In this document: positions 51,875 to 64,000 of the stretch, in pieces
Numbering within the stretch: the stretch's first letter is position 1
Layout of the letters: the number at the start of each line of letters is the position of its first letter
Origin: Planococcus citri
Lineage: Eukaryota; Arthropoda; Insecta; Hemiptera; Pseudococcidae
Assembly (NCBI RefSeq): GCF_950023065.1
Contig: NC_088677.1
Location: 43,974,555-44,038,554 of the forward strand
Direction: 5' to 3'
Length of the DNA stretch: 64,000 bases
Translations under genes and position numbers: made by a program
Notes under the pieces: generated by a model
What the model was told of the DNA's origin: nothing
Database searches by the model: none
The model's input: the letters and a program-made list of their open reading frames with translations, nothing else

Positions 51875-54800
51875 TACACCTCAGTTAATGCTTGCAGGTT
51901 TGTCAGTTTTTGAAGATTTTTTTTTTTTTTTTTTGAAAAATAATAACAATAAAAACACTAAGAAAAATTGATTGAAACAGCATGTACCGTCGAAATCCAA
52001 AATATGAATCTCAAGCACACATTAGAATCCATAATTAATTATATGTAATTCTTCTGTTTTGGTTGATTACTTATCTTTGAATATAGCTCATATTCTGGCG
52101 TTGAGCAGATACTAAGAGAGGGGGGGGAGGTGGAGGACATAACCTCCAGTCATGTATAATTAACTACATACACATAGATAATATTAGATAGCAGACGTGT
52201 ATAGATAAACTCCAAAGAATAGGTAGTATGGTAAAAGACAGCAGAAAATAAGCACGCGCGGGGGATGTTGGTTGCTCAACGCGTTCTCGGTTATTTTAAT
52301 GTTTAATGTTTCTCATAATTAATTCGTTTTCGGGATCAAACTTAAGTACGGACGTGAACAAACCATTTTAAAGAACTCGCCATATCCCTTGCTTAGCATG
52401 AGCTAATGACCTATGCATTAGTAGAGGACATTAAGTTCAAGTCAACCAAGGATACATGCCCTTTCTGCCTTCTAGTCTGTTTTTCTCTCTCTTACTTTCT
52501 CAGACCACCTAAATGAAGCTAATCTGTGTTTAATATTTTTAATGCTTCAGTTGGCCAACTCTATATACTACCTACCTAGTTTTATTATTCCGCATAGTTT
52601 TTTTTTGCTTTAATTTTAGAATGTGAAAATAACCGCTAAATGAAGACCGAATTATTTTACAACCACGGGTTTTCGGGTCAAGATAAATGTCGTGAGACAT
52701 AATTACAGCCTATTATCCTGGTTGTCTGTGTCTTTTACGTAAGTACGTAAGTATGGCCTAAAGTTGAGAGAAAAACTTGTGAATTGGGCTAGAAGGAATT
52801 TCATGTGTTATACTAACGGTATATTTAGGTCGGTATATGTCTTTTGTAGCTAATATGCTGGGTACAGGTAATGATGTTGGTATCATTAAATATATGGTAC
52901 GCAGATACTTATGCTAAGTATTAGTGAACAGTTTCAAAAACACAAAGAAAACAAAGCGAAAACGATTGAAAAGCGGTAAACATTTCACCTGCGGCGTATT
53001 TTACCATTCTACAGCACAGCGGTTTAAAATTTTGCCAAAATATTTCAATACCACTCGACAAAAATGGTATTTTATCACGTACACGTTTATGCGAGCCTAC
53101 AGGATTGTTACCTATTATAGGTTAAAATTTGTGTTTGATCATGTGCGAAACTTACGCTCGTAATTTCGACATTTCGTACAAAAAGTAGCTCTTTTATATG
53201 TATGTACTTATAAATTCAGCTTAACTTGGTGTTTGCAAAAGAAATTCGAAACATTTAAAATATTCCATTTAATGGTTAAACGAGCTTTTCAGATAAGGAA
53301 ATTAAATTGTTCAAAACGAAAATAGGTTTCGTTAAACGGACTATAAAACAGTCTTAAATTTACTTAAACGTGATAATTTAAAATTAGTTAACTTCTTGGC
53401 TTTTAAAGACTGCGAGATGCGAGAGGTACGAGTATTATACGACGCGACGCGACGCGACGGCGTGCCGGAGTTGCGCGTATGTGTGCGGTTAATTTCGAAA
53501 ATGTCGTAGTTGTCACGTTGTTTCGGATTTGAAGGCTGATGTGGTTTTTTGAAGATACAGCTTAATTGAAAGATTTATATTTGGCGTAGCTGGAATCGGC
53601 AGCGCAACCAAGGACGTGTTGAAAAAGAAGGTAATTGGAGAAGAAAGTTCAAATTTGGAGTCCCTAAGGAGGATGCGATCTTTATAAATTTTTTACCTAT
53701 ATTAAGATAGACGTTGAAACTCTCCAGACACCGAAGGTATATCAATTGTACTTTATGACACATAATTCAACCATAAAGTGGCGTGTGTTGTTGTTTCATA
53801 CTCAATACGCAGGTGCATATTTTTAATGCCTACTCGTGATTTGTATTCGAGTGTGTGTCTCATGCAAAGATTTTTGTGAGAGTGGGTCGGAGTGGTATTG
53901 AACTTTTACTCCTACGCACTCGCTCATGAATCATTTAAAATTGGTATACATACGTCTTATTACGTTGAATAGATATTTACGTACCTACCTAACTACCTAT
54001 AGGTACACGAATAAAAAGTAGACTAATAAGTATTTTCGTTAGGTAAATGATATATTTTCTCCTTTGCCGAGGTAAAACTGAAAAGATTTCATTAACGTTT
54101 CAAGTGGATGAATTTTTCGAAGTCAATTTATTCGAGTAGCTACTGAAAATTTCAACCCGATCCAAGAAGCTTCATTTATTTTTCGCCATTTTCGGGGCCT
54201 TTCTGGGTTAACGGATATTGCGCCAGGAGTTGAGGGAGGCGATGTGGAGATAGGTACATACTCGTATTATGTACCTATATGGCGATTCAAACACAAGCCA
54301 TCTTATGAAATACCTACGCTGCGACATTTAAATGCAAATCATTCTCCCTTCAAACTTCAAATAATGCAAAAAGTCCACGCGAGATTTTGATTTCATTACC
54401 TGCTCCATGAATTAGTTTTAATGAATTTGTCATATAGGCATAATTTAATTGCACATTTGTAAGAATTCTTGCTTTCGTGTTGGTAACGTTGCATTTTCAA
54501 AAATAAGCAACGTATTGTACCTACATATGTATCTATCTATAGACATTCATCACATTTATTCGAGTCTAGGTACCTATTTGACTTGAAAATGATTTTGATT
54601 CAATTTTTGGAAAAACAAAAACTAACAAAGGACCCACCTTGAGCCACCTTTACGTTCTTTCAATAGAATGGAAATCTCATCAACACATTTAGGCACTCGT
54701 TTTTAATTTTACAGCAAAATTTAATTTAACTCATAAGAGATTGGAAATTGAGAAAAATTTTACGCCAAAGTATTCACTTATAAAATTTCAATACGGTTAC

Positions 54801-57800
54801 ACGATGTATTTGCGGCAATTTATTCGAGTACGAATCCATAAAAATATCAACATGTAAAAACTACAAAATAGATTATTCTCGTTTGGTTGATTTATTTTTT
54901 AAAGACCTCAAATAAAAGCTTTCGTATACAGAATTTACGACTTAGTGACGTGATTCGAAAAGCGAGTAAACCTTTATGTAAATTGAATTTCACGTATTTT
55001 ACGATATAGATCGATTTGCGTTTTTTTTCAATCATAATAGCTAGGTACCTAATACTTAATACGAGTTTTTATAAATAGTGAATTATAGCATTTCAATGCT
55101 TAATTGTTTTCAGCGTGGATGCATTATTAAACCACCGTTTATAAAAATCATCTTATGTAGGCACGTGCTTACTTACATAGGTAGTTAAGTATCCCCATTG
55201 AAAGCCTGTGACATACAATTGGTGGGTTTTTATGACAAATGCAACACCTCAATATTAATTAATAAACAATTTTTAAATTATAATTTGAACAAGTAGATTA
55301 GATAAGTAGATATAGAATTTTTATAGCCTGTCCAAAAGGACCTACAATTTCAGAACTTACCTACCGCTTTGTGGTATAACTTGCAGTTTTATTTAAACTT
55401 TCGTAAAAAATAATGCAAAAATTGATTTTGCACACAAAAACACGAGTAGGTACATCGGTCAACTTTTCAACTCAAAGTTTCCCACAGAAAATGTGTACGA
55501 GTAAATATCGAAATATTCGAAATTGGAGACAACAATAGGACTGAATTTATAGGTAGGTACATCTGATTTTCAAATTAATTTCGGAAAATTTTTATCGACT
55601 AGAAATTTTGAAATTACCTCTGCTGGTACTCGTAAGTTTTGATTTTCATCAACAGGGAATTTATCTCATAGAAGGAATTTTCCTGAATCCAATTTTCAAT
55701 TTGTACTTGTAATTAGTATCTCTAAGAATTTTTTCAGAAAAAAGTTCTAGCTGAGCCACAGTATACCTATCAATGTTTGCCTACAGTAGAAAACAAAAAT
55801 TGAATATGTCATTAATAAAAACTACAACCCGATATACTTGATACGAGTATAACTATGGTGTACTCTTTAACGGAGGACACTACTGTATCTACACACAGAC
55901 ATAGGTAGTTAGGTACCTACGTGTTTGGAAAAGTTATTTCACTAATTAACTCAAGTCAGCTTGATACATTTTTATACGATCGTGAAATTCAATTGGAAAA
56001 TAATAAAAAAGTTTCCATTGCGAAAGGAAAAAAAACTTACGTTTTAAATGTAATTTTCGTTTAATATCCATTTTAAACCTTACTCACTGTCAGAATAATA
56101 CCATTTCCTGTACAGGATTGCCTTTGCTATCGCAAATGGTTAAAAAGTTTGTCTCGTTCCAAGAAATATATAAGGGAAACATCAAACACGAAAAAGAAAT
56201 ACAGTGGAAACGATCATCGTATCACATACGTTATACCTGTACCTTAGGAAGAACATCTTCTCTTTTAATTCTTTGAAGCATAAATTCACTGAAATTGATT
56301 TTTTTCTGCGAGAAAAAAAATGAAAGGTGACTACCTGTTTCATCAATTTTATATTTTTACTACTTAATTGTTTGGTAATTACTTAGATATAAAAGGCGTA
56401 AACGATTTTACATTGGAGGGAGGGGTCCCAATTCGTGCTACATTGCAGCAAATGGCCATGTGTAGATTCGTGCTACCTATACTTAAGTAGTACAATTCTC
56501 ATTGCTCCATTTGGTTCTTAAGATTCTATTCAATTCTATTCTTTGTATGTACACATTACTGTGAGCTTTCATTCCTGGTGCATATAAAATTATTATACAA
56601 AAGCCTAAGAAAGATGACACACGGTTAAATGCGATTCCATGTTGGTATTTTGTACCAACGCGACGTATGTAGTTACAATTATACTCTGAAACAGTATAAT
56701 AGAAAAATTACTGCGTAATTTTTTTTACAAGTGAATGCAAAAAGTAATAAAAAATAGATGTAAACTTGGCAAGTTATTGTAAAGAAACTCATACGAAGGG
56801 TATTTCCGGAATCAAAAGACTATACCTACCTATTCAAAGTGTACTGTTGGTAGATACATAATTTTCGATATAATTTCCGCTCTAAATTACCATGTTTTTG
56901 ACTTTTTGCAGAATAATATGAAATTTTCTATTTTATTATCATTCAACTACATTTATGTCAGTTTGTTCGTAAGTGTAAAAAAATACCTATTCACGTCGTT
57001 CAATAGGTAAATCGTAAATTGCTAACATTCACTCGAGTAGGTAGGTAGGTATATTTTGTGTGTTTTGTTTTTCAAACTGATTTCCTAAAATACTTGCCTA
57101 TTTTTTAAGAATTTGGTTTACCTAGTTGTCTTATTTGTTGCTCATTAATTTACTCATTTCATTTTTCAAAAAAGTCACTGCTAGAAACACGTAGGATGGT
57201 TTATTACTTCTTACCTTACGCATATATGTGTAGGTAGGTACTACTTAGGTAGTAGGTAGAGGTACATACGACGTAAGTATTACTTGTACCTATACTTATT
57301 TCTTCCACTTTTTTGAGTTATTTATTTATATGTAGATAGGTATGTACTTGTATGTAATGACACGAAACATATAGAAAGTTTAGAATGTCTTTCGGGGCAA
57401 AGGTATAAATAAGTTTCTTTCATAAATTAACCGGAAAAGGTAAAAAATATCTACTAGATTATTCGGTTTTACTTTACATACAATGTTGAAAAATTTGCAG
57501 TAATAGAAAACTTGAAAGAGAATGTCAATGCGAATGGAGTAAACGCGTATTCGCGACCAAGATAAATGCGTCAATTTATTTGGCAATTTTTAACTCTTTG
57601 AGAATCGATGAGGGGTATTGTGTAGGAAAGTTAGGTAGGTTGCAGTAGAATTTTTAAACAGAAAATAGGTATACTCGTACATGCCGCCGCGCCGATGGCT
57701 TTGAGGAAAATTTTTCGAAGTAAATAAACAAAATTAGAACTATCATTACTCGATGTAATTAAGTTTGGTAAAATGTTTGGTCTAGATATAACGTGCTGGA

Positions 57801-58421
57801 ATAGAACAACATACCCCTACACGTAATTACTCTTTTACAAATACTTTCGGCTCGAGAAACTTTTTTGAAGGAAGCAAGATATAAGATATATATGTTCACG
57901 TTTGAATACGTTCACAAATGGATACGTAGAAGCTGAAAAGTTTTCTGCTGACATGATTCGTTTGTCCGCCACCCAAAAAGTTCCATATCTTTTAAGAAAC
58001 TCATACCTAATTACCTACCTTTTGTAAGGGTAATTTAAACTTGAAATTGTCCCCGGCAACCTGACTAATGTTTTGCGCGTAGCCTACTTATTAGTGGAAG
58101 AGGTTTAGATCGTATCTTATATCTCGTGTCGCGTCGTATGATTACCTGTAGGTAAGGTACCTATACTTACCTACCTAGACTATCTACCCTACCTATGATG
58201 TCACATCTCTGAATGTACTCAAATGGGTAACGTGGCTTTGGCCTACCTTACGCTGCACTCATTGAGTTTTCCAAAAATCTTTCTAGGATAAGTACTCTCA
58301 ATAAATGGTGGTCTGTTATCGTCTTTCCTGCCAAACTTTAATGTTGAATCACAAATGACAAAGCCACGGATACAAGTACCTATAATAACATGTCTTTAAA
58401 TTCAAATTAAGTACATTGTAT
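51875..58421. other. Non-coding stretch
   Basis: No recognisable exon. A CpG-rich block at about 53410-53500 contains the tandem GACGC repeat. The direct repeat ATTCGTGCTAC occurs twice near 56430 and 56467. Otherwise AT-rich with GGTACC words. Confidence 0.45.
53441..53460. repeat. (GACGC)n short tandem repeat in a CpG-rich block
   Basis: Four units of GACGC (the last GACGG) followed by more CpG-containing sequence up to about 53500. The surrounding 100 bases are noticeably richer in CpG than the rest of the intergenic region. Confidence 0.75.
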
Positions 58422-58429
58422 CTCAAAAC

Positions 58430-59052
58430 CAGGCTTGTTAACCGGTTTTTAACCATTAACCGTAACCGCAAATTAACCGGTAAATTAACCGAAAAAAAAA
58501 ATTAACCGTAACCAAAAAACCTTTTTTTTTTGAAATATCACTAACCATAACCGTAACCGTAACCGTTTTCTGAGATCAAAATAAACCGTAACCATAACCT
58601 TAACCGAAAAATGTTTAGAAAAAAACCGGTTACAAAATTTTAAAATTCATTTCTTTTTATCTGAGTTTTTTTTCAATGTGATTTGTAGTGATTTGAAATT
58701 TTAATCAAAAAAATGATCTAAAGATTAAAAATATTACCAATTTTCCAATTTTTTTAACTTCAAAATTTCAAACTCCGAAAGAATTTTTGGAAATTTTCAA
58801 ATTTTCAACTGTAATTTTAACCATTAACCGAAATTTTAAGCTCAACTAGAAAAATTACCACCAAAAACTGTAACCTTAACCTTAACCATTAACCGGAAAA
58901 AATGGTCATCAATAACCGTAACCTGAACCTTAACCGTAACTTTAAAAAATGAATAACCTTAACCGTAACCTTTAACCGAAATTTTGAATTTTTTGTTTAA
59001 TTTTTAACCGTAACCTTAACCGGAAATATTTTTTTTTCGGTTAACAAGCCTG
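58430..59052. mobile_element. hAT-type MITE filled with TTAACCG/GTAACC repeats
   Basis: The ends CAGGCTTGTTAACCG and CGGTTAACAAGCCTG are perfect 15-bp inverted repeats. A perfect 8-bp duplication CTCAAAAC flanks the element (58422-58429, 59053-59060), which is diagnostic of hAT transposition. The 623-bp body has no coding capacity. It carries two zones (58440-58630 and 58805-59040) dense in AACCG, GTAACC and CTTAACC units, separated by a plain AT-rich core. These units repeat the inner part of the terminal repeat. Confidence 0.95.
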
Positions 59053-59060
59053 CTCAAAAC

Positions 59061-62000
59061 ATCTATACCCTCACATAAAAACAAGTTTTGAAAGTTCATT
59101 ATCATGTTCAAATATATTTAAGTACATATATTTTAGACGTAAATATATTTTTCCAAAACTGCAAAAAACTGTTGGCAGTTGGTTTGGATTTTCCATTTTA
59201 ATGACATACTTACCGAGATTCTTAATAAAATGTATGGATATGCGAATTATTAGAGACTAAGTACCTTAGCTCTTGATGAAATGTTTCACTTCGATTTTCG
59301 AAAGCTAAAAAGAACACTCATTAAGAACAAATCCGACAGATGAAAGCTCCAGTCGTTTATGTATCTATTTGCATTTTATGTGCGATGTTTTCTCTATAGG
59401 TGATGATGGCGAAGAAATTTAGGTATCCGTAGGTAGGTGCATATTGTACATTTTTACACTCATCATAAGAAAATTGTTCATTAAGAATTGTCGCTGTATT
59501 TGCACGTAAAAATATAATAATATAATTAAAAATGGAAGAATGAAGTGTCGAACATAACATTAGAGGTAAACGCGTCATTTTTCAAGGTACTTTACTAGGA
59601 TGACATAATAAACTACCGCCACTCGAGGAAAATAGTTTCTGTTCAAAAATAAGATAGACGTCCGATATAGCGAAAAAAATGTGTCTTGGGGATCAGTATT
59701 TTATGATGCAGAAAATACATACCATAATTGAGTGGGAATTCTTTCTTAAGTCAACTACGCAACTTTTTCCGTTTCACGCCTCTGGAAAAATACTGCTTAG
59801 AGCAGACAACCTATGAAAGAAGTTTACAACGTCATTGCTTCCGGTTTTCAAATAGGTAGGTATGTACGCGAAATGCGTCAATTACTTGTTCGCGCGTTAA
59901 TATGTGGTACGTATCTCATCTATCCATCTATGTATTACCTACTTAGTTACCGTATTTTCATCTCAGGTTTGACAAATCGATGAATTGAAAGTTTTAAAAA
60001 ATGTTAATTTTTACAAACGCCGAGGAAAAACAAAAAAAATAAAAGCATCAACTGAAACGTGTATTCATATTGGTAGGTACTACCTACCTACTTATGTATA
60101 CGTTTTCATGTTCAGCTATTACGAATATTTTCATTAAACTTTCGCGAACGGTGTAGTGGTAAGAAGGTGGCATAGATTATTCCTTAGAGAAATTATTTTC
60201 TTGTACAAATGCCGGCGACGTTTACCTATCTATGACATTTTACATATTGCCTTAGAATTTAACTAGTTGCAAGTATAAGTAGGTAAGTAGGTAGTACTTT
60301 TGCGTTTGTATTTTAATATTCAACTTATTACGGTTGGATATAAACGTTGGAGCGTATACCTACCTACTTCAAACAGTTTTTTCTCATGTAGGTAGGTAAA
60401 GTAATAGAAACGTAACTCTAACTGACATGATACGTACGTATAATTTATAAATATAAATTGTCGCGGTTCGAAAAAAAAAAAAAAAAAAGAAAGACAAAAC
60501 GCTGTTAAAAGCATTTCATAAGGAGGATTTTACGTGCGTCTGTTTCGATGTTAAGATCGAAGCGTGATTTCGATAGGTACACCAGATGCACCTGATCTGA
60601 AAAACCTTTATGTGTATTGAGCACCTATAAGTAGGTAATTGATTTAATTAGATACCGTCTACTTCAGTACTGCTAAGATAAGCATCGTTTCCTGATGAAA
60701 AAATTGGGACAGCTCGGACCTACCGCTGCAAAATTTTTTTATCCTTGAACGATAAAGTAGCTATAGGTACAGGTAAAAGTATGGAGGTATGAAAAATGAG
60801 CATCAAAACTAATGAAAATACACTTTTTAGTTGGTATATAAAAATTGAAAGTTTTTTTTTTTGCATATCATTACTGCAAACGCAAAGCGTTTCAGCTGAA
60901 GTGTTTTCGAAAGGTTTCAGGTTCGGATGTTGAAAAAAATCAAGAAGTAGGTAAATAGAGAATACGAAATTCTTTCATCAGTGTCATTTCCGAAAGAAAT
61001 TTAAGTAGAAGGTCCACTATTAAATTTCTTACTTTCAACAAACGATATTTTACCAAGGGAAATCCTATACTCAAAGAGCTCGGTTCTGGCGAAAATGGAA
61101 TGTTTTAAAAAAAGTATAAACTCAATTTAATCACAATAGGAAGGAGAATATTTTAAAAAATTTGATTGAAAATAGTCCTAGTTTTTATTATAGTAAAGTA
61201 AATTAGAAAATGAAAGAAAAAAATGTTACTTACACGATTTAAATATTATAACGAGTTATGAAGACGAGAATAACACCCCTAAAACAGGTACCTAATACCT
61301 ATATATGAGCCTCTCCTAAATATATTATGAAATGGGAAACCAAATAATTAGCAAATCTCAATTGGTAAAGTTTCTCTAATGCTTAACACTCAACTTAGCA
61401 TCTTACGGTTAATTTGTGCTTAATTGTGTACGATGAAAATTTCACCGCCGCACCGGGCTTAGGGCTTACGCATGTAACGCAAACATTAGTTGAAATTCCG
61501 GTCTTGAAAGTTGCCTATTTAACAAAATTTAAGGAGAACTTCGAAAGTTATTATTTAATCAGTTGTATGAAGTAGACCTCCTTATCGTTCTTGCGTGGCA
61601 AATTACTCGCACCAATATTGATTGGCTATAACTTTAATTTGAAAAATGAAGGACCAAACGGACGTCATTTGACGTGATGTGGTTTCAAGTACCTAATCAG
61701 TTCATCCTCTTTTACAACACAAAAAATTAATGAAAAATACATATGAATAACTAGATAAATACATAGGTAGGTACCTATAATGAGGGTAATTTCAATCATA
61801 GGAAAAAATGAATTTAACACAATGAACGAACTTTAGGATCCATAATATGTACCTACCTGTAGAAAAATTTTCAATTAAAAGTTGAAAATCATCACCATAC
61901 ACTCGTACATAGTGCATACAAACTCGCTATAAAGATCGTTTTTGGCAGCTTCCTTGTCTCGTACCTATCTTTCTTTTTGCGTCCAGTTTACCGTCCATGT

Positions 62001-64000
62001 AGTTCGACATTGACAAATTTATAAAACTGACCACCTTTATTCTGATTTTTTTTTAAATTCAACTTCGCTTCAAAAATAAATGGAAAATGAATACCACAAG
62101 AACGTTATTTGAGAAGTTACATCAAAAATAAGACATCTAATTTAAAAATGTCTTAGTGTTTTAAAAGAAACAAAATCATCATGATGGGAAACTGTCCTCT
62201 AAATTAATCATCGACGATACCATAATTCATGTTTGTATCAAGTAAGTATCATTTTTTTTAAATTGAAAATTACGATCTCATACAGTCGTTATTAATAAAC
62301 GTCACCGAAGATTTTAATCTACACCACCGCAGTAAACTTTGAGAGAATCGTGATGAAAATACAAAATGGGAAATGAAATTTGCAAGTACGAGAATTTCAA
62401 AAACCCACACACCAATAACGTTCTCTTTTTAAAAATCTGATTTTTTTTGAAAATGCAGCCCTCACTTTTTCTTCATTGTGCTCGGAAAATTGGCGAAATT
62501 TGATATCGCCGTTAAATTTAAAATGATGAGAAATATATGTATTAGTTTCGATAACAAGACACAGATAAACGGCTCAGGACATAGTTTTTTTTTCAGTACC
62601 TACATAAATAACAATAAAACCGTTATTAAAAGTTACCTTTAAATCTTGTACATGCCACAAAGTGCATTATCTTGAACAAACTTACCCCTTTAGTTTGAAT
62701 CATAGCCAGCGAGAGTACCTAAAACGTATGCTTTATAGCTCGCTGTGTTATCGAAAATTGTTCTTAAATGTAGGTAGGTAATCTAGACATAAAAGTAAAA
62801 GACTAGGTACCTACACCTAAAGAATGGCAGAAAATATAATTATTGTATTTCTTAAATATACGTTCTATTTAATATTTAAAATACTTTTAAATAAAATGTG
62901 TACGAGTATGATCTGTCTTGCTTCGTTTTATGCATCAAAAATTCTTGATAAGTAAGTAAGATACCCACTTATTAATGTACATACCTATTTTTAAAGATAG
63001 GTAGGTAAGTACTAAGTATTACCTATGTTGTTGAATAATAAAAAACCAACTCCAGATTTTTTTATAAATGAAAAAAAAATTAAAACGACAATGTACCAGT
63101 GGGCTACCATAATTTTAAAAAATTTCAAATCTTCTTGTTTTCAAAATAGTCTTAATTAGCAAAAAATAGGGCCCTCGTCTCTTCTTTCGAGTTTCGATAT
63201 CATCTAGGTAATGTTTCTATGTATTCGCGCTGTGTACTTAATATATTTATAGTATTTATGAACTCGTACTGTAATTCACTTCACCTTCATCTGTGGCACT
63301 TTCAAGAACCTTGACCTCTGAATAAAAAAAAAAATTCTGCACCCACCTCACATTTAACTTGTAATACTTACTCAAAGAGTCAAAGTGAAACCCTAACCAA
63401 GACCAACTTATCGTGAATTCAATTTCCAATCATTATCTACCTCTCGTCTTAAATTAATATAGGTATTAATCTTAACTTATATTTTCAAAATCTTGAAATT
63501 CTTAAAACAGTCAAACACGTGATTTTTCCCTTTTCAAATTCAATTTTAACCAAGAACTGCAACATTTTATTTATTTTCATCTATAATAAAGCTGGTGACA
63601 CCAAAAGAAAACAAAAGTTTGGTATTTCTATCTACAAAGTTGCATGTCCTTTTCGGTACCTATATACGAATAGTATGCGATTCTAAAACTTTTCCAATTA
63701 TCATGTGAAATTTGGGCTAAAAGTAAAAAAAAAAAAACTTTTCAAGAGCGATGTTCAGATTAAAATTATTATTTAGACGATTTCTTGGTATTTGTGGGAC
63801 TAATTTATGTGGTATGATATTATGATTTGCGTTAGTATCAAGCGAAGACCATTTATTTCGAGAATGTTTATTTTAGGTATCCATAAATTTAATTTCGGAG
63901 TAATTTTTTTTCCTATATCAAATTAATTTGAGAAGACAATTTAAAAAAATCCTAGCTGTTTCTTATACTGTCGGTATTACTTACATAGCAGGGAAAAAAA
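59061..64000. other. Non-coding stretch to the window end
   Basis: AT-rich, with no recognisable exon. It contains an A-rich run at about 60470-60488 and many GGTAC/TAGGTA words. The three short frames are on the minus strand and match nothing I know. Confidence 0.45.

Noticed and set aside
58430..59052. Internal telomere repeat
   Set aside because: Units are AACCG/GTAACC, not the insect TTAGG repeat, and the block has hAT ends and an 8-bp duplication.
60145..60215. tRNA-like A-box (TAGTGGTAAGAAGGTGG)
   Set aside because: No B-box (GGTTCGAATCC type) at the right distance and no cloverleaf could be drawn.

Overview
This window is nuclear DNA from an animal, most likely an insect. It is AT-rich, and its genes are split by short GT-AG introns (several of 64-80 nt). 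Its non-coding DNA is full of a short palindromic word (TAGGTACCTA and variants) and miniature inverted-repeat elements. Two conserved protein genes can be rebuilt exon by exon, and nothing bacterial or viral was recognised. The exact insect lineage cannot be told from the sequence; I associate GGTACC-rich filler with some hemipteran and lepidopteran genomes, but that is recollection only.

Layout. (1) 82-3919, plus strand: the last ten exons of a USP32-type ubiquitin-specific protease; the 5' part, including the catalytic Cys box, lies left of the window. (2) 5229-6613, minus strand: a complete six-coding-exon ABHD11-type alpha/beta hydrolase (320 aa), with a 5'UTR exon and probable promoter at about 6763-6975. 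The two genes are tail to tail, 1.3 kb apart. (3) From about 7 kb to the right end (57 kb) I see no exon I can assign to a known protein. The open frames there are short, overlap on both strands, and look like chance.

That long stretch holds at least eight inverted-repeat elements. Two are hAT-like with perfect 8-bp target duplications (47042-47298 and 58430-59052). One of these sits inside a larger TA-flanked element (46836-48007). Two are long foldbacks (14279-15222 with a +++-- array of subunits, and 18048-18878), and three are short MITEs (16525-16734, 31362-31633, 51717-51874). A composite inverted-repeat region (9822-10986) contains a 225-bp tandem duplication and a 26-bp perfect hairpin. 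There are also microsatellites and homopolymer runs.

The two genes share no obvious pathway. One protein removes ubiquitin, probably at Golgi or endosomal membranes; the other is a predicted mitochondrial serine hydrolase. I did not find a convincing new multi-gene system. The most interesting structure is in the transposable elements: nesting, subterminal motif arrays, and arms nearly identical enough to suggest recent movement.
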